12,582 bases of DNA from Haplosporangium gracile (taxonomy: Eukaryota; Mortierellomycota; Mortierellomycetes; Mortierellales; Mortierellaceae): NCBI GenBank assembly GCA_015499985.1, contig JAAAUF010001090.1:1-12582 (forward strand). The letters are read 5' to 3'. Shown here in pieces: positions 1 through 8,213 of the stretch. The position numbers and the translations under genes are program-made. Within the stretch, counting starts at the first letter, position 1. Every line of letters starts with the position of its first letter. Below the pieces are notes generated by a model, which had not been told where the DNA came from, searched no databases, and was given only the letters and a program-made list of their open reading frames with translations.

Positions 1-1
1 G

Positions 2-3000
2 GGGGATGATGGTATATGGGGGAGAACCGGTGGTGGTGGAAACGGTGGTGGTGGAAACGGAGGCGGTGGTGGAAACGGAGGCGGCGGCGGTGGATCCTGG
101 ATCCCTCCCCCACCCACCGGTGTCCCCACTGGCATCCCCTCCGGCGGTCCCACTATTGTCCCCCCTACTGCAACTGGCACCATCTCCGGCGGCAATCCTC
201 TCCCTACCCTCCCCAATGGTGGACTCCTCCCTCCTGGTGATGGCGGTTCCAAGACCTCGGGCGGTGGCAACCACACTGGTGCTATCGTTGGTGGTATTAT
301 CGGAGCTATCGCTTTGATTTGCTTGATTGCTTTGCTCTTTGTTTTTGCTCGTCGTCGCAGAAGACGTGATGAGGTGAACGAGTACGGTGTTCCCGGCGGC
401 CCCGATGGTCCCGAGATGACTCACAACAATCACCACGGCGGCGGTATCCCCCCACTTGCCCCCGTTGGCCCTATTGGCGATTTGGATCAGGTTGTCGTTG
501 AGGACAAGGAGATCCCTGGTGGACCCTCTGGCAACAACAACTACCCTGGCGGCCCCTCTGGCGGTGCTAACTTCCCTGGTCCTTCTGGAAACGGTTCGGG
601 TGTTCCTCCCACTGGCGGTGCTTCCCACAACCACACTGGTGCCATTCTTACTGGTGCAGGTGCTGGTGTTATTGCTGGTGGTCTTCTTGGTCGTCATAAG
701 AACAAGTCCGAAGAGGAGGTCTCCCACGGCCATGTCGCTCCTGTCCCTGTCCCCGGCGGTCCTTCCGACAAGTCTGAAATCGATAATGAAACTGAGACTG
801 GTCGTGGCTCCCACGTTGTCCCCGTCCCCGGCGGACCTACCGATACTACCAACACTCGTCCCACTGGCCCCGGCGGTGTCGTCCCTGTTGGCGGCTCTTC
901 TTCGACTACCACTACCGAGACTACTACTGAGACTACCTCGTCCGGCGGTCGTACTGGAATCTTTGGCGCTATTGCCGGTGCTATCGGTCTTGGCGGCGCC
1001 GCCGTCGTTGCTAACAAGCACAAGAACGACTCGTCTGAGAAGATTGTCACCAGCAAGACCACTGTCACTACCACCAAGAACGGACAGCGTATCTACACCA
1101 CCACCGGCACTGGCGGCCGCACTGTCATTACTGAGCGCACCGAGACTGGCACTGCTCGCCATGTCTTGACCGGCGTTGTCCCTGGAACTACCACTATCCG
1201 CACCATCACCCAGCGCACCGAGTCCGGTGAGGAGGTCTTGATCCCTGTCGAACACCCTGAGGGTGACGAGCGCCATGTTATCAAGGAGCGCGACGAGAAC
1301 GGAAAGATCCGCTACATTATTGGAGGCTTGATTGCCGGTGCCATCGGTGCCGGTGTTACTCGCCACGTCGTTACTTCCCGCACTGAATCTGAATCTGGAG
1401 AGACCACCCGTATTATCCCCGGAGGCACCACCACCGTGACTTCCTCGACCCGTATTGTGACTGAGCGCGGCCCCAACGGCGAGCCCCGCCAGGTTATTGA
1501 TGGTGATTTCAGCGGTAATGCCATCCGTGTCATCACTGAGCGTACTACCACTGGTGAGACCCGATTCATCCCCACCAACGAGCCCACCGGCGAGCTTCAC
1601 CACGTCATCACTGAGCGCTCCGACTCTGGCGCCATTCGTTACATCATTGGAGGCATGATTGCTGGAGCCGCCATTGGTACCATGACCGAGCGCACCGAGT
1701 CTGGTGGTGTCCGCACCATCCCCGGCGGCGTTACCTCTGTTTCTTCCTCGACCCGTATTATCACCGAACGTACCTCAACTGGCGAGATCCGCTACATCAT
1801 TGTTGGTGGCTTCAGCGGCAACGCCATCCGTGTCATTACCGAAAAGACCTCATCTGGAGAGATCCGCCTTATCCCCACCAACGAGGAAACCGGTGAGCTC
1901 CGTCACGTTATCACTGAGCGCTCCGAGTCGGGCGAGATCCGCTACATCATTGGCGGCGTCATCACTGGCAACACCATCCCTCGTGTTATTATGGGACCCC
2001 GCATTGTCACCGAGCGCACCTCGACCGGAGAGATCCGCTATGTGATTGTTGACCAGTACAACGGAAATGCTATCCGCACCAAGTTTGAACGCCACGAGGA
2101 GACTGGAGAGTTTGTCCATATCCCCGTCAAGGAGCCCGAGGGTGAGCTGCGCTATGTGACCGAGGAGAGGACCGAGACCGGAGAGATCCGCAAGGTCATC
2201 GGTGCCGTCATCACCGGAAATGTCACCACCACTACCCGCACCGTCTCTGGCGGCACCGTCATCGGGGGCTCGTCTTCCACCACCACCACCACCAATGGCA
2301 GCGGCGAGCAGATCCGCATCGTCTCTGAGCGCAACCAGGCCGGAGAGGTTACCTACTACCACATCACCAACGGACCCGACGGCCAAGAAATTCGCACTGT
2401 TGTCGAGCGCACCGAAGATGGCGGCTTCCGCATCCCCGGCGGTGCCATCATTGTCGGTGCCGGCGCCAAGTTGATTGGAAACAACCACCAGTCTACGACC
2501 ACGACCCGCGTTGTTGGTGGCGGTCAGTTGACCCCTGCTGAGCAGGCTGCCAACAAGACCCAGATTACCTTGAAGTTGTCCATCATGCGCTACGAGCGCG
2601 CCGATGCCGCCTCTGCCGTTCCTGCTGCTGCTGTCGGAACCGTTCTGTTCTCCAAGTTCAAGATGCTCGGCGCTGGGGCCGTTAGCATTGACGACACTGC
2701 CTACTCGCACGTTGAAGAGACTAAGGGTTCCCAGGCTGCCCGCACAATCAAGTGGATGAAGGTTGAGCCCCACTGGAAGCGTGAGGCCGGTATGCTCCAG
2801 CATCTCAAGTCTGACCGTTACATCTCTGAACTCTACACCCTGTACTCCCTGCCTACTTTTGCCGAATACCGCTATGTCTCTATCTTGGGCTCTTTCTCCC
2901 GCACTTTGGAGTCGTACATCCAGACCGAGACTTTGTCGTCCCAGCAGATCCGCCAAATGACCCTTTCGCTTTCCGATGCCCTCCGCTGGTGTCATGAGCA

Positions 3001-3469
3001 CCATGTTGTCCACCTCAACGTCCGCCCCGCCTCGTTCTACCTTGAGGGTGTTCCCGGCGGCGATGCCAAGGATGGCAACGGTCAGTTGGTCTGGAAGCTC
3101 TGGAACTTTGGTCATGCCCGCTTCGTTGGCGAGACTGTCGATACTGCCGTTACCACTGTCACCTATGCTGCCCCTGAGATTCTGAACGGACGCAAGAAGG
3201 CCGATGCCAACGTCTTGGCCTCGGTCTCGATGGATCGCTGGTCGCTCGGATTGATCCTCTACGAGTTGCACACCAAGAAGGCTTACTTCTCGTCGTCCAA
3301 CTTTGCCGAGTTCCAGTTGACCAGCGAGGACGGTGCTGCCTTTGAGCCCGCCCTTGAGGCCATCCAGGAGAACGATGCCCTTGAGGCCATCCGCGGTCTT
3401 TTGGAGACCGACCCCGAGAAGCGTTACACTCACGAGACCCTTCGTGAGGTTTACTTTGGCAAGCTGTAA
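2..3469 (+). CDS. Single-pass membrane protein with TER-repeat array and C-terminal pseudokinase (5' partial)
   Basis: The frame is open from the window edge to TAA at 3467-3469, giving 1155 visible residues; the true start lies upstream. Order: a Gly/Asn linker (residues ~10-31); a Pro/Gly/Thr-rich ectodomain; a transmembrane helix (94-116) followed by six arginines (117-122), which places the C-terminus in the cytosol; PGGP-rich and Thr/Ser-rich linkers; a long TERTxTGEIR-type repeat array; and a protein-kinase-like fold from about residue 857 to the end. In that fold, K917 (RTIKW) and E928 may be the VAIK lysine and the alpha-C glutamate. The catalytic loop reads HLNVRPAS (H1004, N1006 for Asp, R1008 for Lys, S1011 for Asn). 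DFG is NFG (N1035), while APE (1057-1059) and DxWSLG (D1078) are kept. It is therefore probably a catalytically dead pseudokinase. A receptor or scaffold role is inferred; I do not recognise a named family for the whole architecture. Confidence 0.85.
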   Translation, partial: GDDGIWGRTGGGGNGGGGNGGGGGNGGGGGGSWIPPPPTGVPTGIPSGGPTIVPPTATGTISGGNPLPTLPNGGLLPPGDGGSKTSGGGNHTGAIVGGIIGAIALICLIALLFVFARRRRRRDEVNEYGVPGGPDGPEMTHNNHHGGGIPPLAPVGPIGDLDQVVVEDKEIPGGPSGNNNYPGGPSGGANFPGPSGNGSGVPPTGGASHNHTGAILTGAGAGVIAGGLLGRHKNKSEEEVSHGHVAPVPVPGGPSDKSEIDNETETGRGSHVVPVPGGPTDTTNTRPTGPGGVVPVGGSSSTTTTETTTETTSSGGRTGIFGAIAGAIGLGGAAVVANKHKNDSSEKIVTSKTTVTTTKNGQRIYTTTGTGGRTVITERTETGTARHVLTGVVPGTTTIRTITQRTESGEEVLIPVEHPEGDERHVIKERDENGKIRYIIGGLIAGAIGAGVTRHVVTSRTESESGETTRIIPGGTTTVTSSTRIVTERGPNGEPRQVIDGDFSGNAIRVITERTTTGETRFIPTNEPTGELHHVITERSDSGAIRYIIGGMIAGAAIGTMTERTESGGVRTIPGGVTSVSSSTRIITERTSTGEIRYIIVGGFSGNAIRVITEKTSSGEIRLIPTNEETGELRHVITERSESGEIRYIIGGVITGNTIPRVIMGPRIVTERTSTGEIRYVIVDQYNGNAIRTKFERHEETGEFVHIPVKEPEGELRYVTEERTETGEIRKVIGAVITGNVTTTTRTVSGGTVIGGSSSTTTTTNGSGEQIRIVSERNQAGEVTYYHITNGPDGQEIRTVVERTEDGGFRIPGGAIIVGAGAKLIGNNHQSTTTTRVVGGGQLTPAEQAANKTQITLKLSIMRYERADAASAVPAAAVGTVLFSKFKMLGAGAVSIDDTAYSHVEETKGSQAARTIKWMKVEPHWKREAGMLQHLKSDRYISELYTLYSLPTFAEYRYVSILGSFSRTLESYIQTETLSSQQIRQMTLSLSDALRWCHEHHVVHLNVRPASFYLEGVPGGDAKDGNGQLVWKLWNFGHARFVGETVDTAVTTVTYAAPEILNGRKKADANVLASVSMDRWSLGLILYELHTKKAYFSSSNFAEFQLTSEDGAAFEPALEAIQENDALEAIRGLLETDPEKRYTHETLREVYFGKL
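29..94 (+). repeat. Poly-glycine/asparagine linker repeat
   Basis: Glycine runs of 4, 4, 5 and 6 codons are separated by single Asn codons and end in Ser. The block lies in the predicted ectodomain of the pseudokinase protein. The 15-nt period at DNA level suggests expansion by slippage. It resembles a flexible linker followed by a Pro-rich stretch (WIPPPPTGVP). Confidence 0.85.
1124..2437 (+). repeat. About 16 tandem TERTxTGEIR(Y/F)I-type repeats
   Basis: The consensus is roughly (I/V)(I/V)TERTxTGEIRYII, repeated about 16 times. Shorter related units such as PTNEPTGELHH and PVKEPEGELRY lie between them. Alternating hydrophobic and polar residues around a central TG/SG turn fit a series of beta-hairpins. 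Copies differ at the DNA level, so the array is old and under protein-level constraint. It sits between the membrane anchor and the pseudokinase. Confidence 0.85.
1451..2221 (+). repeat. Three higher-order super-repeats inside the TER array
   Basis: Three long units start at the Arg codons 1451, 1754 and 2000, giving spacings of 303 nt (101 aa) and 246 nt (82 aa). Each runs RI(V/I)TER..., then GNAIR, then an (I)P-x-(N/K)E-x-x-GEL segment, then a further TER unit, and ends in a glycine-rich hydrophobic stretch. The third copy lacks the IPGG(T/V)-type lead-in, which explains its shorter spacing. Segmental duplication inside the gene is the simplest explanation. Confidence 0.75.
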
Positions 3470-3808
3470 AGCAAGCCAGGTCCGCTTCTGAGTCCCCCCC
3501 CCTTTTTGTCCTTTATTTACATTCACCCATTGATTCCCCACACAAAAAATAATCCCTAATCTCATTTTACTATAAAAATACCAAAAACACGGTGGAGCGC
3601 ACGCTCTTTACGTGGCCCGCCGGAGAAGAAGCATCTTGAAGAAGACATTTACACACATATAGCAAATTTATTATCTACAACAACCTTATCAAAAATATAT
3701 TTTTTCAACAATTGAATTCGCTTTGTCCTTTAGCTCTTGAAAGGAGTTTGGTACGTATGTCACTTTTGCTTTCGGAGAAGGGAAGAATGAATGAGAAAAT
3801 GGAGATGT
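3470..3808. other. Convergent 3' intergenic region
   Basis: This 339-bp A/T-rich spacer lies between the stop codons of the pseudokinase gene (+) and the DMAC1-like gene (-). It holds both 3' UTRs. No further ORF with coding character and no RNA gene were seen. Confidence 0.6.
3667..3672 (-). terminator. Candidate polyadenylation signal of the DMAC1-like gene
   Basis: The minus strand reads AATAAA about 140 nt beyond the TAA of the DMAC1-like gene, a plausible 3' end distance. It is a short motif in A/T-rich DNA, so it could be chance. Confidence 0.45.
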
Positions 3809-4354
3809 TTATTGTTGATTGCTTGCGGGTTGTTGGGAGAGGATGGGCATGGTCAGACGGTAGATCGCTGCTCCGATAAATGCTAACAAGCAAAATGAAT
3901 GTTTGGTCAAAAAACAGGTTAACTCACACTTACTTTGAAAAAGATTACTAGTAATGCTTACCGGTTCCCATGGCACCGAGACCGAGACGACGAGCGACTA
4001 GATTCTTGGGCAATTGTTGGGCTTGATAGAAAGAGTAGACGCCGAGACCGCCAAAGCCTGCACAACCGACTAGCTTGCAGGGCATGCAGTCAGCTGGCGG
4101 CGGCGGCGGTGTTGATGATGATGATGAGCGGGGCTGGTATGGGATTGTGTGGAGCGGTTCTTGTGTCTTGGAGCTGATATCTATTGTTGGCTAGTGTTGG
4201 TATATGGAGAATTGGTAAAGTTCAGGTTAGGCCGAGACTTTTTTTCAGCTTATGAATGAATCTGATCGTTTTTGTGAACGAGTGGATAAGTGGGTAAATT
4301 AGACGAGGTGAATCGTTGTACCTCGGCGGCGAGTTGAAGTGTGTCTTTTGCCAT
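3809..4354 (-). CDS. DUF4536/DMAC1-like small mitochondrial membrane protein (3 exons, 111 aa)
   Basis: Exons on the minus strand are 4354-4322 (ATG in ACCATGG context, 11 codons), 4190-3962 and 3882-3809 (TAA). The introns are GTACAA...ACTAG (131 nt, branch-like CCTAAC) and GTAAGC...TTAG (79 nt), and phases agree. The protein has a Ser/Pro-rich leader (residues ~30-43), then DCMPCKLVGC with C46 and C49, a glycine-rich hydrophobic segment (52-68) and a second one (80-97, GAMGTAFIGAAIYRL). The DCxxCK motif plus two short glycine-rich membrane segments matches the DUF4536 family. In human cells DMAC1 helps assemble the distal membrane arm of respiratory complex I, and fungal relatives are tied to respiratory-chain assembly. 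Mitochondrial inner-membrane location is inferred from the family. The 11-codon first exon is the least certain part; exons 2 and 3 are strong. Confidence 0.78.
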
Positions 4355-4707
4355 GGTGAGTGAATGAGATGAAGAGAAGAGGGTAAAGAGTAACAAACAA
4401 AAACATGGGCAGAGCGAAAATGCCACAAAAGGCCATTTTCTTGGACACTTCGTTCGGTCTGCAATCGAGTGACTGCTTCAGGGTGGAGTAATGTAAAGTA
4501 AGTGCTCGCCTTTTTCTTACTTTTTGCCACCATCCATTTCTGCTCGGCCGTTTTTTCTTTTTTCATTGTCACTTATCTCTCTTTCCCACCTTTCTTACTT
4601 CTTCGCTCATCGACACGCAGCCCCTCCAACTCCCCAAAAACAACTAGCCCGGGAATCAACTTTTCTTTCTTCTCCAGAGGACAACTCTTCGCAATTCCAA
4701 GTCAACG
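4355..4707. promoter_or_regulatory. Divergent promoter between DMAC1-like and XRCC4-like genes
   Basis: A 353-bp spacer separates the two start codons, which face away from each other. The XRCC4-like side is strongly pyrimidine-rich from about 4509 to 4610, typical of fungal promoters and leaders. No clear TATA box was found on either side. Shared regulation is possible but not shown by sequence. Confidence 0.55.
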
Positions 4708-7366
4708 ATGGGCGACCGTGAGGTGTCGCAGTTCCATATCCATGGGTTCACTGCCACCACTGCTTCCCGAGCAAACAACTTCAAATCCGACCACGCGATT
4801 CAAACGATATGGGAGCCCGTTTCTCGAGGCGCAAGTGAGAAACAGTGCAAGGTCGTTGTGATGGATTATACCTTTTACTGGGAGGGGACACGTACGTTTT
4901 TTTCTTTTATTCCCCCCTCCTTTTTTTGGGATAGTAATAACGTTTTTGTTGCGAACGCCACCACTCAATTTTTTTTTGTGATGCGCCTTGATTTTTGTTT
5001 TTAGTGGTGAAGAAGGACTGGGAGGAGCAGAGACAGATTCGTTGTGAGGATCAGGTCAACAGGAGTTTGTACGAATCCTTGACCAAGAACGCGTTTAAAG
5101 GCGTCGCGAAAAACGAGGGTGACCGGTGGGACCTCTCGCTGAGTGTCCGACCTTCCAAGACCTCTCTGGATGATCTGGAGGTAACTCTTTGATAGTCTTG
5201 AAGGAAGATGTCAGTTGTATACATTAGTATGTCAGGACTGACCAGAGAGCTTGTTTTTTTTATTGGCTATCACCATATAGCTGACGTGGGCAGGGTCGGT
5301 GACGAATATGATCGGCGGAAGAGAGACAAAGCAGAAGGTAAGGAAATGTACACCAAGCAAAAACCTAGACTATGTTCATCGTTATTAGGCACCAAGGTCA
5401 TTAACTTATTGTTGTTTGAACGATATATATTCTGATAGACAATCTTGGGAACTATGACGCTGGTGAAGATCCCTGCGGAAGAGTCCAAGACAATTCTGCG
5501 CCACTGGATCCGCACCACTATCGATGAACGCCAAAAAGTCAAGGTACGCCGTCATTTCATATTTGTTGACAGATGCATTATTATGTTTTCGTGCTAATAC
5601 AATGGGGTTTTATTGTTCTCTCCTGTTATTTATTTTAGGTTTTGAGTGAGGGGCTCAGGGAAACGGTTGCTAGCTTGGACAGACAATACAACGAATGCAG
5701 GGAACTCTTGGAGGATTTCAAAGAAAGCAAACTGCGCGCTCATGACGATATGCTCGAGAAAGTACTTGTGCAACTTTGCTACTTATATGATACTGTTTCT
5801 TATTTGAGACTGATGGGCCCGAGAGATGCATGAAACTAATCATATGAGTTTTGTTGATGAATGGGAATAGTTCCGGTTGCTGATCAACACAAAGAAGGAG
5901 AAAATCGGCCAGTTGGTCAAAGCAAAGACTAAACTCGAGGAGAAGCTAGAGAAATTGCAGAATAGTAAGAACGCGCGCAAGTTGCTGTTGTTTAGAATTA
6001 TTAGCAGATTGCGGACCAAATCCATTTTGTACAATTACTTACTATGTTTTGTTACTTATTATCACATACATAGCACTGCGGGAAGAGCGTCGACAGAGAG
6101 CCATAGCAGAAGGCAAGGATGTTTCCAAGGACGACACAGACCTTGTGGACATCAAAGAAAAGGATGATTCGGATCAAGAGGAATCGGCGGAAGCTCAAAA
6201 TGGTACTGGTCGTGGAAGAGGGCGCGGACGGGGACGGGGACGAGGGCGTGGTCGTGGTCGAGGAAGAGGTGCTGAAGTTGTTGTTGAAGAAGACTCTGGC
6301 AACGAATCTCCAGAGCCCAAGAAATCAACTATCAGGCCTCGACGAGCTGTACCAAAGAAGGCAGAGGATGCTAAAGCTCAATTTGAAGATGCCGACGAGC
6401 CAGGACTTAAAGGGCACGAACCTTTGCCTCATCCGCAAGATGGATATGGCTGGGATGAAGGTGACGCTGGTGGTCAGGACAATGCTGATCATGCTGAGGA
6501 CTCACCTGTTCAACGAGAAACTGAGCGGGCTCAGTTTGCTTCTGGAACAGGTTCATCTAAGGATCATCAAGGCGGCGCTCGAGATATCATGCACCGCGTC
6601 TCCAGAGCTGCCAATCTTGGTAAGAATATCTGCTCAAATATTTGCAATATGATCTTATCTCCATATACTTAAAAGTTTTGCTAATGTTGTTTGTTTTATT
6701 TTTCTGAATATGCAGGTTCTACAAAGGGTTCTAACATTTCAGAGAGTGCGTCTTCATCAAGAACGTCATCTCCAGCGCCACCATATTCCAGAATACATGT
6801 TATCAAGCGGGAAGAATCAGAGCCTGCGAGCAAGCTCCTTCTCGCGAACCATCAGAACAAGGACAGAAACAACGGCAACAGCCAGGATGACAACGACGTG
6901 CCAATGAAGACTGAACCAAAGGGGTCGATTCGTGATCGGATTGTTACAGCGGTCAGGAAGAGACACCGAGAAGGGAGCAATGACAGCAGCAAAACCAGTA
7001 CAAGCACAAGTGACACTAGCATGCGAAAGAGCCCTACCGAGACCAGCTCCCGTCGCATTGTTGGAGTGTAAGTACCCCTACACGTTTTTTTGCGCTTGAG
7101 TAAAGGGTGCGGTAGAAAGTGAGAGCCTAACAACACTTTACGTGTTTGTACATATTTCGATACAAAATAGACGCAAGGCTGGAACGAGCAAGATACCGGC
7201 CTTGAAGCACACGTTTGATGCGACACCGCGTCCGTCTTTGCGATCTGAGCATTCAGCCGAGGGGCAGGCATCGAGTGGAGATCTCAAGCGCCCAAGGCTG
7301 TTGCGAGTCAAAGATTCGGATGCAACGCCCTTCTCAGTCGAGGAGCTGTTCAAGGGCATGGAGTGA
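4708..7366 (+). CDS. XRCC4-like non-homologous end-joining protein (9 exons, 610 aa)
   Basis: Exons: 4708-4891, 5005-5180, 5281-5337, 5439-5543, 5639-5761, 5871-5964, 6074-6619, 6716-7067, 7171-7366. All introns are GT-AG and 95-113 nt, and the joined frame is 1833 nt with TGA at 7364-7366. Residues 1-170 form an XRCC4-type head (WEGT at 58-61, WDLSLSV, LGTMTLVKIP). Residues ~175-250 are a coiled coil holding FRLLINTKKEKIGQL (216-230), which matches the XRCC4 signature preceding the ligase IV-binding helix. The acidic/basic tail is disordered, with a Gly-Arg tract (292-312), SUMO-type IKRE (K459) and MKTE (K493), and a basic KRPRLLRVK (585-593) that is a probable nuclear signal. The C-terminal SVEELF resembles the acidic-LF tail of animal XRCC4. 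By family it acts in the nucleus, bridging DNA ends and stabilising DNA ligase IV. At 610 aa it is much longer than human XRCC4 (336 aa), owing to the tail. Confidence 0.82.
6208..6270 (+). repeat. Gly-Arg dipeptide tract in the XRCC4-like tail
   Basis: Ten GR dipeptides plus a final Gly are encoded with mixed Arg codons (CGT, AGA, CGC, CGG, CGA), so the tract is kept at protein level rather than being a fresh slippage product. RG tracts commonly bind nucleic acid and are arginine-methylated. It lies just after the coiled coil and an acidic stretch. Confidence 0.85.
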
Positions 7367-7475
7367 AGGAAAGTAGGAGGTTGGTTAAGCGTCGACTCTA
7401 TCGCATTGCGGCAGTCATCCCTTTGCCTGTCAATACAAGTTAGGATATAAAAACTATAGTTTCTATCTATAGAGG
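7367..7475. other. 3' region of the XRCC4-like gene
   Basis: This short spacer lies between the TGA and the decayed element. It is A/T-rich with GATATAAAAAC at about 7443, which may serve in 3' end formation. Nothing else was seen. Confidence 0.4.
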
Positions 7476-8213
7476 TTAGATTGTTTGTGTAGGGGGGCTT
7501 GCAAGAGGCTCAGGCCGTGGTAGAAACTTGGGATAGTGCTCGCCAATGATAGCAGTATTGTGTGCGCCCACCGAGTCTCGATGAATCTAACGCTTGCGTT
7601 CAGTGCAGGCACACACTCTCATAGATAGTCTGGCGAGTCGGGTCTGCTTGCCCTTGGAGACACAGGTATGGTATACTGTGGACATTAGATACTTTGCCAC
7701 TAATGCAGACTTGCATGCTCTATCAGTGTAAAATAACAGTGAAAAAGTCAATCACAGGTATCTCCACATCTTCACGGCATCAGGAAGGCACACAAAATTG
7801 GTAGATACGACCATACGCACCTCTTCTGCCCACTCTTTCGCCTTCGTTACCTTTTTCAGTAGCCGGCGCAGGAACGTGATATGCACCGATGTGAGGTTAA
7901 GCTCCGACTTGAATGTGCCGTTGCCGACGGCGAACAGGACTTTTCTCTCCTTGACCGGGATGTCCTCCAGCGCCTCATCGACCATTCTCATCACGCCCGC
8001 AACCGCCATATCCATCTCTGACAATTTTGCCATTCTATGTTGATACGCGGCCTCCTTCCAATCCGACGATGAGTAAAATCCATGCCCCAACTCGGCATAT
8101 TGCTGAAGCGATGAGACAAGGGATCCCACGATTCGTATGAAGTCGGATGGAGGGCATGCTCCAGATCGTGTATTGAGGGTAAAAAGTCGGTCTGCACTTT
8201 TCCCCCATCCCAC
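7476..8213 (-). pseudogene. Decayed TnpB/Fanzor-like (OrfB zinc-ribbon) element ORF
   Basis: Three minus-strand blocks line up as one broken protein. Block 1 (8213-7752, no ATG at its head, in-frame TAG just upstream) encodes a 153-aa stretch with KVLFAVGNGTF, NLTSVHITFLRRLLKK and RMVVSTN, like the RuvC-side region of fungal TnpB-like proteins. Block 2 (about 7675-7563) encodes HTCVSKGKQTRLARLSM, RVCACTERKR, an in-frame TAG (7587-7589) and then IHRDSVGA. Block 3 (7567-7476, shifted by one base) continues as HNTAIIGEHY to a TAA. The joined CxC...HRDxxGAHN pattern fits a zinc ribbon followed by the last RuvC aspartate (GAC at 7575-7577). A CTAAT...CACAG acceptor near 7676 suggests an ancestral intron between blocks 1 and 2. 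Relic blocks may extend to about 8292 in another frame. The family call rests on motif recall. Confidence 0.55.

Noticed and set aside
314..316. Possible start codon of the large membrane protein at 314
   Set aside because: The codon is TTG, in the middle of the transmembrane helix, and the same frame is open to the window edge with a sensible ectodomain.
1850..3565. 571-codon open frame on the minus strand
   Set aside because: It is antisense to the pseudokinase gene and follows from C-rich third codon positions. The plus frame has clear domains; this one shows none.
5762..5870. Possible box C/D snoRNA in intron 5 of the XRCC4-like gene
   Set aside because: TGATGA-like and CTGA-like strings occur, but in the wrong order and without a terminal stem.
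6049..6672. 207-codon uninterrupted frame taken as a separate gene
   Set aside because: It is exon 7 of the XRCC4-like gene plus read-through into both flanking introns; the splice sites at 6074 and 6619 keep phase with the neighbouring exons.
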